DNA of 64,000 bases from Collinsella sp. (GTDB lineage Bacteria > Actinomycetota > Coriobacteriia > Coriobacteriales > Coriobacteriaceae), in contig DXMK01000006.1 in assembly GCA_019414245.1 (NCBI GenBank), positions 104,761 to 168,760 of the forward strand. Reading direction: 5' to 3'. A program made the position numbers and the translations under genes. Positions 7,190 to 15,907 of this stretch are shown in pieces. The notes below the pieces were generated by a model, which was not told where the DNA came from, searched no databases, and saw nothing but the letters and a program-made list of their open reading frames with translations. Every line of letters begins with the position of its first letter. Position 1 is the first letter of the stretch.

Positions 7190-9871
7190 CTAGTCCTCGA
7201 GCAGGTCCTCGATAAAGCCGACACGGTAGTTCTTGAAGATGGCCTCGCCGCCGTCTTGCGTGGCGTCCAGATCGACATCGCCCATGATGCCAAAATCGTG
7301 GTCGCCATCCTCGTCGGCAAAGATCTGGTGCACGTGCCATACGTGCGCGGTCTTCTCGTCGGACTCGTCAATGGAAAACATCGCGGCGCTGCGGGCATCT
7401 CCGTCGGTGAGGATTTCCTCGTGCTGCTCGTGGTAAGCGTCGAGTGCTTTTTGCCAGCGGATCTCGCTCATGCCCCAGTCCTCGTCGAGTTCGCCCAGGT
7501 CGCGAACGTGCTCGCGGGAGGCAAGGGTCACGCGGCGGAAGAGCGCGTTGCGCACCAACAGCGTGCAGCCGCGACGGTCCGCCACGACCTCGTCGATGCC
7601 CTGCGGCGGCGCGGCGTCGAGGGCTGCCGGGTTGCCGGCGTTTTCCCACTCATCCACCAGGCTCGAGTCCACCGAGCGCACCACAAAGCCCAGCCACGAG
7701 ATAATGTCGCGCAGGCGCTCGTCGCGCTTCTCGATGGGCACGGTGCGGTCGAGCGAACGGTAGGCCTCTGCCAGGTAGCGCAGCAGAATGCCCTCGGAAC
7801 GGGCGATGCCGAGCTTTTGAATGTAACCCTTAAAATCGCTCGCGCTTTCCAGCATGTCGCGCAGGACGCTCTTGGGCGAGAGCTGATAGTCGTTGGCCCA
7901 GGGTACTTCCTGACAGTACTTGTCGAAGGCGGCATCGAGTAAATCCTCGAGCGGCTTTTCGTAGGTGACATCCTGGATGCGCTCCAGGCGTTCCTCATAT
8001 TCGACGCCATCAGCCTTCATTTCGGCCATCGCGCGGTCGCGCGCGGCGCGCTCCTGTGCGCGCAATACCTGCTTGGGGTCCTCGAGCGTTGCCTCGACCA
8101 TCGAGATCAGATCCATGGTATAGGTCTCACTCTCGGGGTCGAGCAGCTCCAGCGCGGCAAGCAAAAACGGCGAGAGCGGCTGGTCGAGCGCAAAGTCCTC
8201 GGGCAGATCGACCGTCAGTGCATAGTCGATGTCTGGTGCGGCGTCAGTCGGGGCGTCGGGCGCGGGCGGCACCTCGGTGCGAACGACGACGCCGGAATCG
8301 ATGAGCGTGGCGAAGATTTCGTCGGCGCGAACCTCGAGCTTAGCCTTTTCCTCGGGAGTTTGCAGGCTCGTCTCGATGAGGTCGTGCACGCGGGCGCGGG
8401 CATCGCCGCCCTGCTCGACCACGCTAATCACCATGGAGTGCGTGATGCGCAGGCGCGGCTTGAGCGTCTCGGGCTGCGTCTCGATCAGGCGCTCAAAGGT
8501 CTGCTTGTTCCAGGTGACAAAGCCCTCGGGGGCCTTCTTCTTTTTAATCTTGCGGAGCTTCTTGGGGTCGTCGCCCGCCTTGGCCATGAGCTTAGCGTTC
8601 TCGATCTCGTGCTCCGGGGCCTCGGCGATGACCATGCCCTCGGTATCGAAGCCCGAACGGCCGGCGCGACCAGCGATCTGATGGAACTCACGGGCGCGCA
8701 GGCGACGCATCTTGTAGCCGTCGAACTTGGTGAGCGCGGTGAGCACCACGGTGTGGATGGGCACGTTGATGCCGACGCCGAGCGTATCGGTACCGCAGAT
8801 GACGGGCAGCAGGCCCTGCTGCGCCAAGCGCTCGACCAGCAGGCGATAGCGCGGCAACATGCCAGCATGGTGCACGCCGACGCCGCATCCAAGCAGGCGT
8901 TTGAGAATCTTACCAAAGGCCGTCGAGAAGCTCGTTCCCTTTGCTGCTTCTTTGATGGCCTCGCGCTGCTCCTTGCTGGCGATGCCAAAATTGGCGAGCG
9001 ACTGTGCCGTCGCAAGGGCGGCATCCTGGCTAAAGTGCACGATATAGAGCGGGGCCTCGCCGCCGCGCATGGCGAGCTCGACGGTGCCCTCGAGGGAGGT
9101 CGTCACGTAGTCGTAGCTCAGCGGCACGGGGCGTGGGGCATCGACGACCAAGTCGCAGGTAGCGCCGGTGTGTTCCTCGAGTGAGGCGGCGATGGCAGTG
9201 ACATCGCCGAGCGTGGCGCTCATGAGCATGAATTGCGTGCGAGGCAGGGTGAGCAGTGGCACCTGCCAGGCCCAGCCGCGGTCGGGGTCGGCAAAATAGT
9301 GGAACTCGTCCATGGCGACGCAGCCCACGTCGGCGCCCTCGCCCTCGCGCAGTGCATCGTTGGCAAGGATTTCTGCCGTGCAGCAGATGACGGGCGCCTT
9401 GGTGTTGATATGCGTGTCGCCGGTGATCATGCCGACGTTATCGCGGCCGAGCACCTGCACAAGGTCGAAAAACTTTTCGCTGACCAGAGCCTTGATGGGG
9501 GCCGTGTAATAACAGCGCTTGCCCTGCGCCATGCCCATAAAGAGCATGCCCAGCGCGACGAGCGATTTACCCGATCCGGTCGGTGTTCCCAAAATGACGT
9601 GGTCGCCGGCAGCCAGGTCCATGAGGGCCTCTTCTTGGTGGTCCCACAGCTCAATGCCACGGTCGCTCGTCCATTCAAAGAAGCGTTCGAAGGCCTGATC
9701 GGGCGTGAGCCATGGTTCGGGCTCGCTGCCGTCCTCGGGCTCCCACCAGGTGGGGGAGAGCGCGCCGAGTGAGCCGAACTCGGCTTCGGTTCCCGTGCCG
9801 CCCGAGAACGAGCTGGCGGCCCCGGCGCCGGAGACGGTGCTGGCAGCGGTATCTGTCGTGGTCTGTGCCAT
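7190..9871 (-). CDS. SF2 DExH helicase with DUF3516 C-terminal region
   Basis: An 893-residue Ski2/Mtr4-like helicase. In order: a Ser/Thr/Gly-rich N-terminus (1-40), a Q-motif-like segment, Walker A GTPTGSGKS (95-103), DEFH box (MDEFHYF), SAT motif (LMSATLGD), the second RecA domain with HHAGMLPRYR and GTDTLGVGIN, and motif VI HQIAGRAGR; then a long C-terminal DUF3516 region to the end. ATG 9871 is preceded by GAGAGAAAG on the minus strand; upstream in-frame codons have no support and run into a repeat element. An RNA-processing or decay role is likely from the Ski2 resemblance, but the substrate is unknown. Monocistronic. Confidence 0.93.
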   Translation of the reverse strand: MAQTTTDTAASTVSGAGAASSFSGGTGTEAEFGSLGALSPTWWEPEDGSEPEPWLTPDQAFERFFEWTSDRGIELWDHQEEALMDLAAGDHVILGTPTGSGKSLVALGMLFMGMAQGKRCYYTAPIKALVSEKFFDLVQVLGRDNVGMITGDTHINTKAPVICCTAEILANDALREGEGADVGCVAMDEFHYFADPDRGWAWQVPLLTLPRTQFMLMSATLGDVTAIAASLEEHTGATCDLVVDAPRPVPLSYDYVTTSLEGTVELAMRGGEAPLYIVHFSQDAALATAQSLANFGIASKEQREAIKEAAKGTSFSTAFGKILKRLLGCGVGVHHAGMLPRYRLLVERLAQQGLLPVICGTDTLGVGINVPIHTVVLTALTKFDGYKMRRLRAREFHQIAGRAGRSGFDTEGMVIAEAPEHEIENAKLMAKAGDDPKKLRKIKKKKAPEGFVTWNKQTFERLIETQPETLKPRLRITHSMVISVVEQGGDARARVHDLIETSLQTPEEKAKLEVRADEIFATLIDSGVVVRTEVPPAPDAPTDAAPDIDYALTVDLPEDFALDQPLSPFLLAALELLDPESETYTMDLISMVEATLEDPKQVLRAQERAARDRAMAEMKADGVEYEERLERIQDVTYEKPLEDLLDAAFDKYCQEVPWANDYQLSPKSVLRDMLESASDFKGYIQKLGIARSEGILLRYLAEAYRSLDRTVPIEKRDERLRDIISWLGFVVRSVDSSLVDEWENAGNPAALDAAPPQGIDEVVADRRGCTLLVRNALFRRVTLASREHVRDLGELDEDWGMSEIRWQKALDAYHEQHEEILTDGDARSAAMFSIDESDEKTAHVWHVHQIFADEDGDHDFGIMGDVDLDATQDGGEAIFKNYRVGFIEDLLED

Positions 9872-9992
9872 GTGGTTGCTTTCTCTCGCGATTGTCCGCC
9901 AACTATTATGGCGTAGCGGCGGCGCGGGGTGCCAGTGCGCGAGAAAATGCAGGAAATGGGCGTTCTGCCCAGCCGTTTGGTGCGGTTGCCAG

Positions 9993-10115
9993 CTAAGTGA
10001 GTAGGCTTTTTGCAATATCGCGAGCACATGGCTTTTGCGCAAGGGCTCTACCTGCGGTTTTATGTTTCGCTATGCGGGCTGTGCTTGGCTATTGCAAAAA
10101 AGTCTACTCACTTAG
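9993..10115. mobile_element. MITE-like 123-bp inverted-repeat element
   Basis: Terminal arms of about 25 bp match with 24 of 26 aligned bases (CTAAGTGAGTAGGCTTTTTG at the left, its near-complement at the right), and inner segments (AGCACA/TGTGCT) extend the fold. It lies alone in the 309-bp gap between two leftward genes and encodes nothing convincing. Size and structure fit a miniature inverted-repeat element; no flanking target duplication is obvious. The bases outside the arms in this gap show only weak promoter-like sequence. Confidence 0.6.
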
Positions 10116-10180
10116 GTTTGAGGGCCGTTCGCTAGCGCCTATTTGCGTATGTTTGCCGACGCCGCGACCATCAGAAGCCC

Positions 10181-11020
10181 CTAGGACTCTTGCGGCAGGC
10201 GCTTCTTACCCTTGCGGGCACGGTTTCTGAAGTTCTCGACGGCCTCTTCCATGCCGAGAGGCACGTAGGTGAGCTCATCGAGGTTTTCGGGCAGGTAGCA
10301 GGCAAGGCTTTGCTCCTGCGCGCGGCCCGCCGCGAGCTGTTCATCGCTGGGCTGCGCGCAGGGTGTGGCGCAAATACCATATACAGCGGCACCCATCTCG
10401 CGCGTGCGGCATTCATATTCGGTCTCGGGATGCTCGGGATGGTCGCGGCGCACGTCATCGCTTACCCAAAGTGTGTCGTAGCCCGCCGCGGCAAACTGCC
10501 CCAGGGCGTAGTCGCGCAACGGCTTGCTGTCGGTGCGCAGCGTGACGGTAGCGCCGGCTGCAAAGAGCGGGCGGTACAGCATTAGGTGGTCGACATGGAC
10601 GAGTCGTTTTTTGGCGTACTTGGCCTTGGGCTGTGGCGTGGGAAAGTTAATGGTGATGGCATCGAGCTCGCCTGCGGCAAACAGCTGCGGCAGCGATTTG
10701 GCGCCTCGGGGCAGGACGAGTGCGTTGGATAGCTCCTGCTCGCAGATTTTCTGCGCGGCATAGGCAATGCAGATGGGCTCCTGGTCCATGCCGATAAAGA
10801 GGGTGTTTGGCTCGTGGGCCGCGCGCTCTACAAGGTACGTTCCCTTGCCACAGCCAAGATCCAGGTGAAGGTGTTCGAAGGGCTTGCCGCCTGCGGGCGC
10901 ACAGGCCTCGCGCCAATCTCCGGCATAGGCCTCGGGGTTCGTCTCAATCGCATCGGCGTAGCGCTCCAGGCGCTCCTCGAGCACAAAGTTCTTAGGCGTG
11001 CGAACGTGGACGGCTCCCAT
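10181..11020 (-). CDS. trmB: tRNA (guanine-N7-)-methyltransferase TrmB
   Basis: A 279-residue class I methyltransferase. The SAM-binding motif LHLDLGCGKGTYL lies near residue 55, followed by FIGMDQEP (motif II) and the TrmB signature INFPTPQPKAKYAKKRL, a variant of NFPDPWPK. About 60 residues after the core form a basic C-terminal extension (RNRARKGKKRLPQES) not found in E. coli TrmB; it may help bind tRNA. The enzyme places m7G at position 46 of tRNAs. AGGAGCC precedes ATG 11020. It lies downstream of a second methyltransferase gene on the same strand and near elp3. Confidence 0.9.
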   Translation of the reverse strand: MGAVHVRTPKNFVLEERLERYADAIETNPEAYAGDWREACAPAGGKPFEHLHLDLGCGKGTYLVERAAHEPNTLFIGMDQEPICIAYAAQKICEQELSNALVLPRGAKSLPQLFAAGELDAITINFPTPQPKAKYAKKRLVHVDHLMLYRPLFAAGATVTLRTDSKPLRDYALGQFAAAGYDTLWVSDDVRRDHPEHPETEYECRTREMGAAVYGICATPCAQPSDEQLAAGRAQEQSLACYLPENLDELTYVPLGMEEAVENFRNRARKGKKRLPQES

Positions 11021-11138
11021 GAGGCTCCTTGGTCATAAGTGTGGAACGCATAGCTGCACGTTCCGTCAATGGGTTGAAAAAGGGTGGGCATAGTTTGCCC
11101 GAAAGATGCGGTGCGGCTCGGCGGCGAGTCGTCGGTGC

Positions 11139-12011
11139 CTACAGACGCTTGAGAATCACATAGCGATTGAGCTCTCCGCTGCGACCGTCGGCATGGAAGC
11201 GCTCAAGCTCGCGCACGGGGACCTCGCCGCTCTTGTAGAACGTACGGACGCCGCGCACCAGGTCGGTGATCTGCTGATCGTCAAAGTGATGGCAATAGCG
11301 GTAGGCGTGGCGGTCGTTTTGCCAGCCGATGAGGTGGTCGCCGGCTTCAAACTGCGCGGAATCGTAACCCTCAAACGGCGGGGTGAGCTCGGCGCGGGCT
11401 TCGGCTCGAACGGCCTTGCGCGCCATGCGCTCGTCGTTCATAAACTCCCAAAAGCTGATGGCGATGATGCCGCCCGGGCGCGTCTGCCGCACCAAGGCGT
11501 CGAGTACGCGTACGCGGTACTCGCACGACGGCACGTGGTGCATAAAGCCAAAGCAGACCGAGATGTCGGCGAGCGGGGCGTCGAAAAGCACGTCGGGCGT
11601 CTCGGCGGGGTTGAGCTTCATGAGGGCGTCGAGCACGTCGAGTTCCTGGAAGTGCAGGTTGGGAATGCGCAGCGCGTGGCCATGTGCATCGATGGCCAGG
11701 TCTTGACACGAGTCGACACCATAGAACTCAAACGGGCAACTGGCATCTGCCGAGGGGTTTGCGCCGTCGACGCCCTTGGCGGCAAGTGCGCCGCCGGCGG
11801 CAAAGTTCTCGAATCGCATGTTGCCACAGGCGAGGTCGAAGACACGGACGGGATGCTCGATCGTGGCGACGTCGAGCTGCCCGAGCGCGATATCCATGGT
11901 GCGCACCCAGCCGGGCCACGGGGTCTGGCGCGTATCGGAAAAGGAAGCGGAGTGCTCGCGATAGAACGTGTTGTTGAGCTGGATGAGCGATGAGGCGAAA
12001 TCGCGGTTCAC
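11139..12011 (-). CDS. Trm9/ALKBH8-like SAM methyltransferase
   Basis: A 290-residue class I methyltransferase. Residues 24-33 read FSDTRQTPWP, matching the FSxTRxxPWP block of eukaryotic Trm9/ALKBH8 that precedes SAM motif I; motif I here is VFDLACGNMRF (57-67). Later blocks also fit: FGFMHHV followed by RVRVLDALV and RPGGIIAISFWEF, then a late AYRYCHHFDDQQITDLV resembling YRYYHLYREGELAEDC of yeast Trm9 (recalled from memory). Trm9 methylates the carboxymethyl group made by Elongator at wobble U34. The nearby elp3 gene supports a related job. A generic small-molecule methyltransferase remains possible. Confidence 0.75.
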   Translation of the reverse strand: MNRDFASSLIQLNNTFYREHSASFSDTRQTPWPGWVRTMDIALGQLDVATIEHPVRVFDLACGNMRFENFAAGGALAAKGVDGANPSADASCPFEFYGVDSCQDLAIDAHGHALRIPNLHFQELDVLDALMKLNPAETPDVLFDAPLADISVCFGFMHHVPSCEYRVRVLDALVRQTRPGGIIAISFWEFMNDERMARKAVRAEARAELTPPFEGYDSAQFEAGDHLIGWQNDRHAYRYCHHFDDQQITDLVRGVRTFYKSGEVPVRELERFHADGRSGELNRYVILKRL

Positions 12012-12278
12012 GGCGCGGAACTCCCTCCGTTAGCGGTGCGAAATAAACAGTACGACCATACTACCGTTAACGCCGCAACGGGGACAACCGAGCTGCGGTT
12101 CATTGCTTTGTTTGGACACATTTCCGCAGCTCATATGTGCCCGCAACCGCCAGTTGTCAAAAATCTCACTAGAATAGGTGGCATGCTTTTGGCGGTGGCG
12201 GATAGATTTTTAACTGTGCAAGGCGCCTTAAGAACAAAAACGGTCCGGCGGCACGGCTGGCATCACATAGGAGGAACC
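12012..12278. promoter_or_regulatory. Divergent intergenic region between methyltransferase and Xre-type gene
   Basis: This 267-bp gap must hold promoters for both directions. It contains a perfect 9-bp inverted repeat (GAGCTGCGG at 12090, CCGCAGCTC at 12124) separated by 25 bases, a possible operator. A TTGTCA hexamer near 12156 could be a -35 element, but I see no convincing -10 at the right spacing. The Xre-type protein made from this region could regulate it. Confidence 0.35.
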
Positions 12279-13001
12279 ATGAATGTAGAAACTGCGCAGC
12301 GGCTCGCCGACCTTCGCCGCAGCAAGGGCTTTAGCCAAGAAGGGCTGGCGCGAAAGCTGGGGCTGTCGCGCCAGGCGGTTAGTAAATGGGAGCGTGCGGA
12401 GAGCTCGCCCGATACCGAGAACCTGATCTCGCTCGCCAAGCTCTATGGTGTGAGTCTGGACGAGCTGCTCAATCCGAGCGATGAGATTGAGGACGATATC
12501 GAGTTTGAGAACGAGGACCGCGCTCGTCAGCGCGAGGCCGAGGCGGCAGAGCGCGCCCGCACCCATGAGGCGGCGGCGCGCGCCACCGAGGCGGCAACGC
12601 AGGCAAGTGACGCGGCAGCCAAGGCGGCGCAGGCGGCAAGCTGGAGTGCGCAGGCTGCCAATGCGGCGACGGCTCAGGTGACGGGTACCGGTGCGGCTGG
12701 TCCGACTCCGGTGAAGGGTCCGTTCCAGTCATTCCCGTATTGGGCCGTGTGCTGGCTGCTGTTCTTTTTACTGATGTTCCTGTTTGGTGCCGGCCCCTTT
12801 GCTGCGCTGATCTTCTTCACGATTCCCATCTATCACTGGGTGGCGCGTGCACTCGATGGCGATTGGGCGCGCGGGGATATTCAGGTTGGTCCGGCACCGG
12901 TGGCGGTCAGGGCCCAGGGGAAGGATACTTCTGCGGAACCTGATGCTGACGTGGCTACCGCGGCCACCGCTGAGCCATGTGCCAAAGAAGGTGACGAATG
13001 A
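12279..13001 (+). CDS. Xre-family HTH regulator with C-terminal membrane segments
   Basis: A 240-residue protein: an N-terminal helix-turn-helix (residues 5-60, LARKLGLSRQAVSKWERAES), an acidic linker, an Ala-rich heptad region (85-140) likely to be coiled coil, and two hydrophobic segments (about 150-195: SFPYWAVCWLLFFLLMFLFG and a following stretch), then a polar tail. ATG 12279 follows a perfect AGGAGG. Its stop overlaps the start of the DUF4097 gene by 4 bases, so the two are coupled. Membrane-tethered Xre proteins paired with DUF4097 proteins are common in Gram-positives and thought to sense envelope state; this is inference here. Confidence 0.85.
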   Translation: MNVETAQRLADLRRSKGFSQEGLARKLGLSRQAVSKWERAESSPDTENLISLAKLYGVSLDELLNPSDEIEDDIEFENEDRARQREAEAAERARTHEAAARATEAATQASDAAAKAAQAASWSAQAANAATAQVTGTGAAGPTPVKGPFQSFPYWAVCWLLFFLLMFLFGAGPFAALIFFTIPIYHWVARALDGDWARGDIQVGPAPVAVRAQGKDTSAEPDADVATAATAEPCAKEGDE

Positions 13002-13900
13002 TGAAGCTTTCGCATGAATCCAAGCTGCGCCTGGGCGTCGGCATCGGAGCGTTTGTACTGATTATCGGGCTTGTTTTTGGCGTTTCGCGGACTTTGATTC
13101 ATTTTGATGGCCCGTGGGATCTCGACGATGTTATACCCGGCTTGTCCGGTATGGACGATGTGGTTGATGACGACGATTTTATGAACGATGGCGGTAACTA
13201 TTCCGCTCGGCCTCAGCAGCTTTCGTGTACGACCTTTGATGCCGATGAGTTTCGCTACCTCGATTTCGATATCGATGCGGCTACGGTGGACGTCAAGGTT
13301 ATTGATGGTAACAAGGCTCGCGTTATCGAGCGGGGACGCGTTGCCAATGGTATGGATGCCTCCAAGGCCGCGACGCAGAACATCGCATCCGTCGAGGACT
13401 CGACGCTCAAGGTTTCCCAGTTTGGAAGTGATGACGGTAAGGCAATCGATCGCTCAGTTACGGTCGAGCTGCCGCGCCGTGTTGCCGAACATCTGAAGGG
13501 AGTCAACGCGCACGTGGGCTCGGGTGATCTGCAGATTGCCGGTGTCACCTGTGATGGTTTCGACCTTTTCCTGGGTGCGGGAGATGTAGAGTTTGCGGGC
13601 AGCGTGACTGATGCGCTCAGTGCTGAGGTCGGTTCGGGCGATGTGACGTTCGAGCTCTACCAGGCCCCCGCGAAGTCGATGGACGTGAGTGTGGGCTCGG
13701 GCGATGTGGAGATGACGGTTCCGAACTCTACGGGCTTTAAGGCGAGCCTCACCTTGGGCAGCGGCGACTTCGAGAGCGATTTCCTTCCGCTTGGCTACGA
13801 CGGCGAGACCATTTTGAATCTTGAATTCGATAACGGGGATAAGTCTGCTGTGTATAGTTTTGAAGTCGATTCGGGCGACATGTCGTTTGATTCGGAGTAG
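12998..13900 (+). CDS. DUF4097 beta-repeat protein, membrane anchored
   Basis: A 300-residue protein with one N-terminal membrane segment (residues 12-32) and an extracytoplasmic body. An acidic linker (about 55-68) is followed by a DUF4097-like region with repeated GSGD turns (VGSGDLQIAG, AGDVEFAG, VGSGDVTFEL, VGSGDVEMTV, LGSGDFES), typical of a right-handed beta-helix. It overlaps the upstream regulator by ATGA. The LiaG/DUF4097 group is linked to envelope stress responses; the ligand is unknown. A strong terminator follows. Confidence 0.85.
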   Translation: MMKLSHESKLRLGVGIGAFVLIIGLVFGVSRTLIHFDGPWDLDDVIPGLSGMDDVVDDDDFMNDGGNYSARPQQLSCTTFDADEFRYLDFDIDAATVDVKVIDGNKARVIERGRVANGMDASKAATQNIASVEDSTLKVSQFGSDDGKAIDRSVTVELPRRVAEHLKGVNAHVGSGDLQIAGVTCDGFDLFLGAGDVEFAGSVTDALSAEVGSGDVTFELYQAPAKSMDVSVGSGDVEMTVPNSTGFKASLTLGSGDFESDFLPLGYDGETILNLEFDNGDKSAVYSFEVDSGDMSFDSE

Positions 13901-13949
13901 TGGGGCAGACGAAAGCCTAGGCGAAGATATAGACGCGCTGTTTGATGAA

Positions 13950-13983
13950 GGCGCCGAAGCCGAGATCGGCTTCGGCGCCTTTG
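13950..13983 (+). terminator. Intrinsic terminator after DUF4097 gene
   Basis: A perfect 14-bp inverted repeat (GGCGCCGAAGCCGA / TCGGCTTCGGCGCC) is followed by a T-containing tract. It lies 17-50 bases before elp3, so elp3 needs its own promoter or read-through. Confidence 0.85.
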
Positions 13984-13999
13984 CCCTTACAATGGGGGC

Positions 14000-15907
14000 A
14001 TGGAACAGATTATCTTGAACATACTCGACGCTCTGCGTCGCGGCGAGACCGTGGACGACAAAGCGCTCGTCAAACTGATACATGCCGAGGCGCGCCGTGA
14101 GGGTGCCGACAAACGCGATTTGGCCAAGCGCCGTCTGCTGCCGTTCTACCAGCGGGTTAAACGTGAGGAGCCTGCTCGGTGGGCTGCGTGGAATGTCGAT
14201 TCCGATCTGGAGCGTCAATTGCTGCAGGTGCTGCGTATGAAGCCGCGCCGAACGGCCTCGGGCGTGGCGACCATTACCGTCATCACCAAGCCCTGGCCAT
14301 GCTCGGGCGATTGCCTGTTTTGCCCCAACGATCTGCGCATGCCCAAGAGCTATCTGCACGCCGAGCCGGCATGCGCCCGTGCGGAGCAAAATTGCTTTGA
14401 CCCGTATCTGCAGGTGAGCGCCCGTTTGACGGCGCTTTCGCAGATGGGGCATGCGACCGATAAGATTGAGCTCATTGTGCTCGGCGGTACCTGGAGCGAC
14501 TATCCGCAAGGGTATCAGACGTGGTTTATGTCGGAGCTCTTCCGTGCGCTCAATGATGATGCGGTGGCGGGCGTGGCGGCCAACCCCATGTTGGCGCGTC
14601 CGGGCATCAGCCGTGCCGAGGCGGGGCGCCTGCTCGATGACGCTCCCGCCGATGCGCTGCCGCCGGTGGTAACAGAGCGCCGCGAGCGCTATCGGGTTGC
14701 CGGCATTGCGACAGACGAGGCTGAGCTTGCTGCTGGCGTTGCCGACGAGCAGGAGCGTGTGGATGCTGCCGTGGGCGGCTACAACCGCGCGGTGCGTCGT
14801 CTGTACGGCCCTGGTACGCCGTGGGGCGAGGTTGCCAAGTGGCAGACGGCAACGATGGAGGAACTTGAGCGTCAGCAGCGCATCAACGAGATGGCGAAGC
14901 ATCGCGTGGTGGGGCTCGTTATCGAGACGCGCCCCGATGCCGTAACGCCGCAGGCGCTTACGCTCATCCGCCGCCTGGGCTGCACCAAGATCCAGATGGG
15001 TATTCAGAGTCTCGACCAACATTTGCTCGATATCAACGAGCGTCGTATTTCGGTGGCGCAGATCGAGCGGGCGTTTTCGCTTGCGCGCCTGTTTGGCTTT
15101 AAGATCCACGCGCATTTTATGCTTAACTTGCTGGGCGCCACGCCCGAGGGGGACAAGCGCGACTACGAACGCTTTATGACCGAAGGGGCCTTTATGCCCG
15201 ACGAGGTCAAGGTTTACCCGTGTGCGCTCATCGAGGGCTCGCGTCTGGTGGGCTGCTACGAGCGCGGCGAGTGGCGTCCCTATACCGAGGAAGAGCTGCT
15301 CGATGTGCTGGCCGATGACATCGTGGTGACGCCGGCGTTCTGCCGCATCAGTCGCATGATCCGCGACTTTAGTTCCGACGACATCATGGTGGGCAACAAG
15401 AAACCCAACCTGCGTCAGCTCGTCGAAAACCGCTTGGCCGCTCGGGGTGACGGTGCGACGGTGCGCGAGATTCGCTATCGCGAGATCAGCACGGCGGGTG
15501 CCGACTTGGATGAGCTATCTCTTGATGAGGAGGTGGCGTACGAGACGCCGGTGACGCACGAGTGCTTTTTGCAGTGGGTGACGCCGCAGGGCAAGATCGC
15601 GGGCTTTTTGCGGTTGTCGCTGCCCGACCATTCGTTTGTTGCCGCGCATGCGGACGAGTTGCTGACGATGCCGGACGAGGCGATGATTCGCGAGGTACAC
15701 GTGTATGGCATGGCGGCGCGCGTGGGGTATCAAGGCCAGGCGGCCCAGCACCATGGGTTGGGGCGTCTGCTCGTAGAGCGTGCGTGCGAGATTGCCCGGG
15801 ATGCGGGTTATACGCGCATCAACGTGATCAGCGCGATTGGTACGCGCGAGTACTATCGCCATTTGGGTTTTTACGATCATGGACTCTATCTGCAAAAGGA
15901 GCTCTAG
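14000..15907 (+). CDS. elp3: Elp3-family radical SAM/GNAT tRNA uridine-34 modification enzyme
   Basis: A 635-residue single-chain Elp3. The radical SAM cluster motif is C101-x3-C105-x2-C108 (PCSGDCLFCPND); downstream are VLGGTWSDYP, VIETRPDAVT, TKIQMGIQSLD and KIHAHFMLNL. The C-terminal GNAT domain (about 540-635) has REVHVYGMA, QHHGLGRLLVERA and GTREYYRHLGFY. Elp3 uses acetyl-CoA and SAM radical chemistry to make cm5U at wobble uridine 34; bacterial single-subunit forms work without Elp1/2. A roughly 70-residue extra segment (about 190-260) lies within the radical SAM domain, absent from the eukaryotic form. Its stop abuts the next ATG. Confidence 0.93.
   Translation: MEQIILNILDALRRGETVDDKALVKLIHAEARREGADKRDLAKRRLLPFYQRVKREEPARWAAWNVDSDLERQLLQVLRMKPRRTASGVATITVITKPWPCSGDCLFCPNDLRMPKSYLHAEPACARAEQNCFDPYLQVSARLTALSQMGHATDKIELIVLGGTWSDYPQGYQTWFMSELFRALNDDAVAGVAANPMLARPGISRAEAGRLLDDAPADALPPVVTERRERYRVAGIATDEAELAAGVADEQERVDAAVGGYNRAVRRLYGPGTPWGEVAKWQTATMEELERQQRINEMAKHRVVGLVIETRPDAVTPQALTLIRRLGCTKIQMGIQSLDQHLLDINERRISVAQIERAFSLARLFGFKIHAHFMLNLLGATPEGDKRDYERFMTEGAFMPDEVKVYPCALIEGSRLVGCYERGEWRPYTEEELLDVLADDIVVTPAFCRISRMIRDFSSDDIMVGNKKPNLRQLVENRLAARGDGATVREIRYREISTAGADLDELSLDEEVAYETPVTHECFLQWVTPQGKIAGFLRLSLPDHSFVAAHADELLTMPDEAMIREVHVYGMAARVGYQGQAAQHHGLGRLLVERACEIARDAGYTRINVISAIGTREYYRHLGFYDHGLYLQKEL

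Noticed and set aside
9997..10230. A 77-codon + strand ORF over the inverted-repeat element
   Set aside because: It begins inside the left arm of the element, has no ribosome site and runs antisense into the end of trmB.
13454..15115. A 553-codon minus-strand frame opposite elp3 and DUF4097
   Set aside because: Antisense artefact; both sense genes have clear family motifs.
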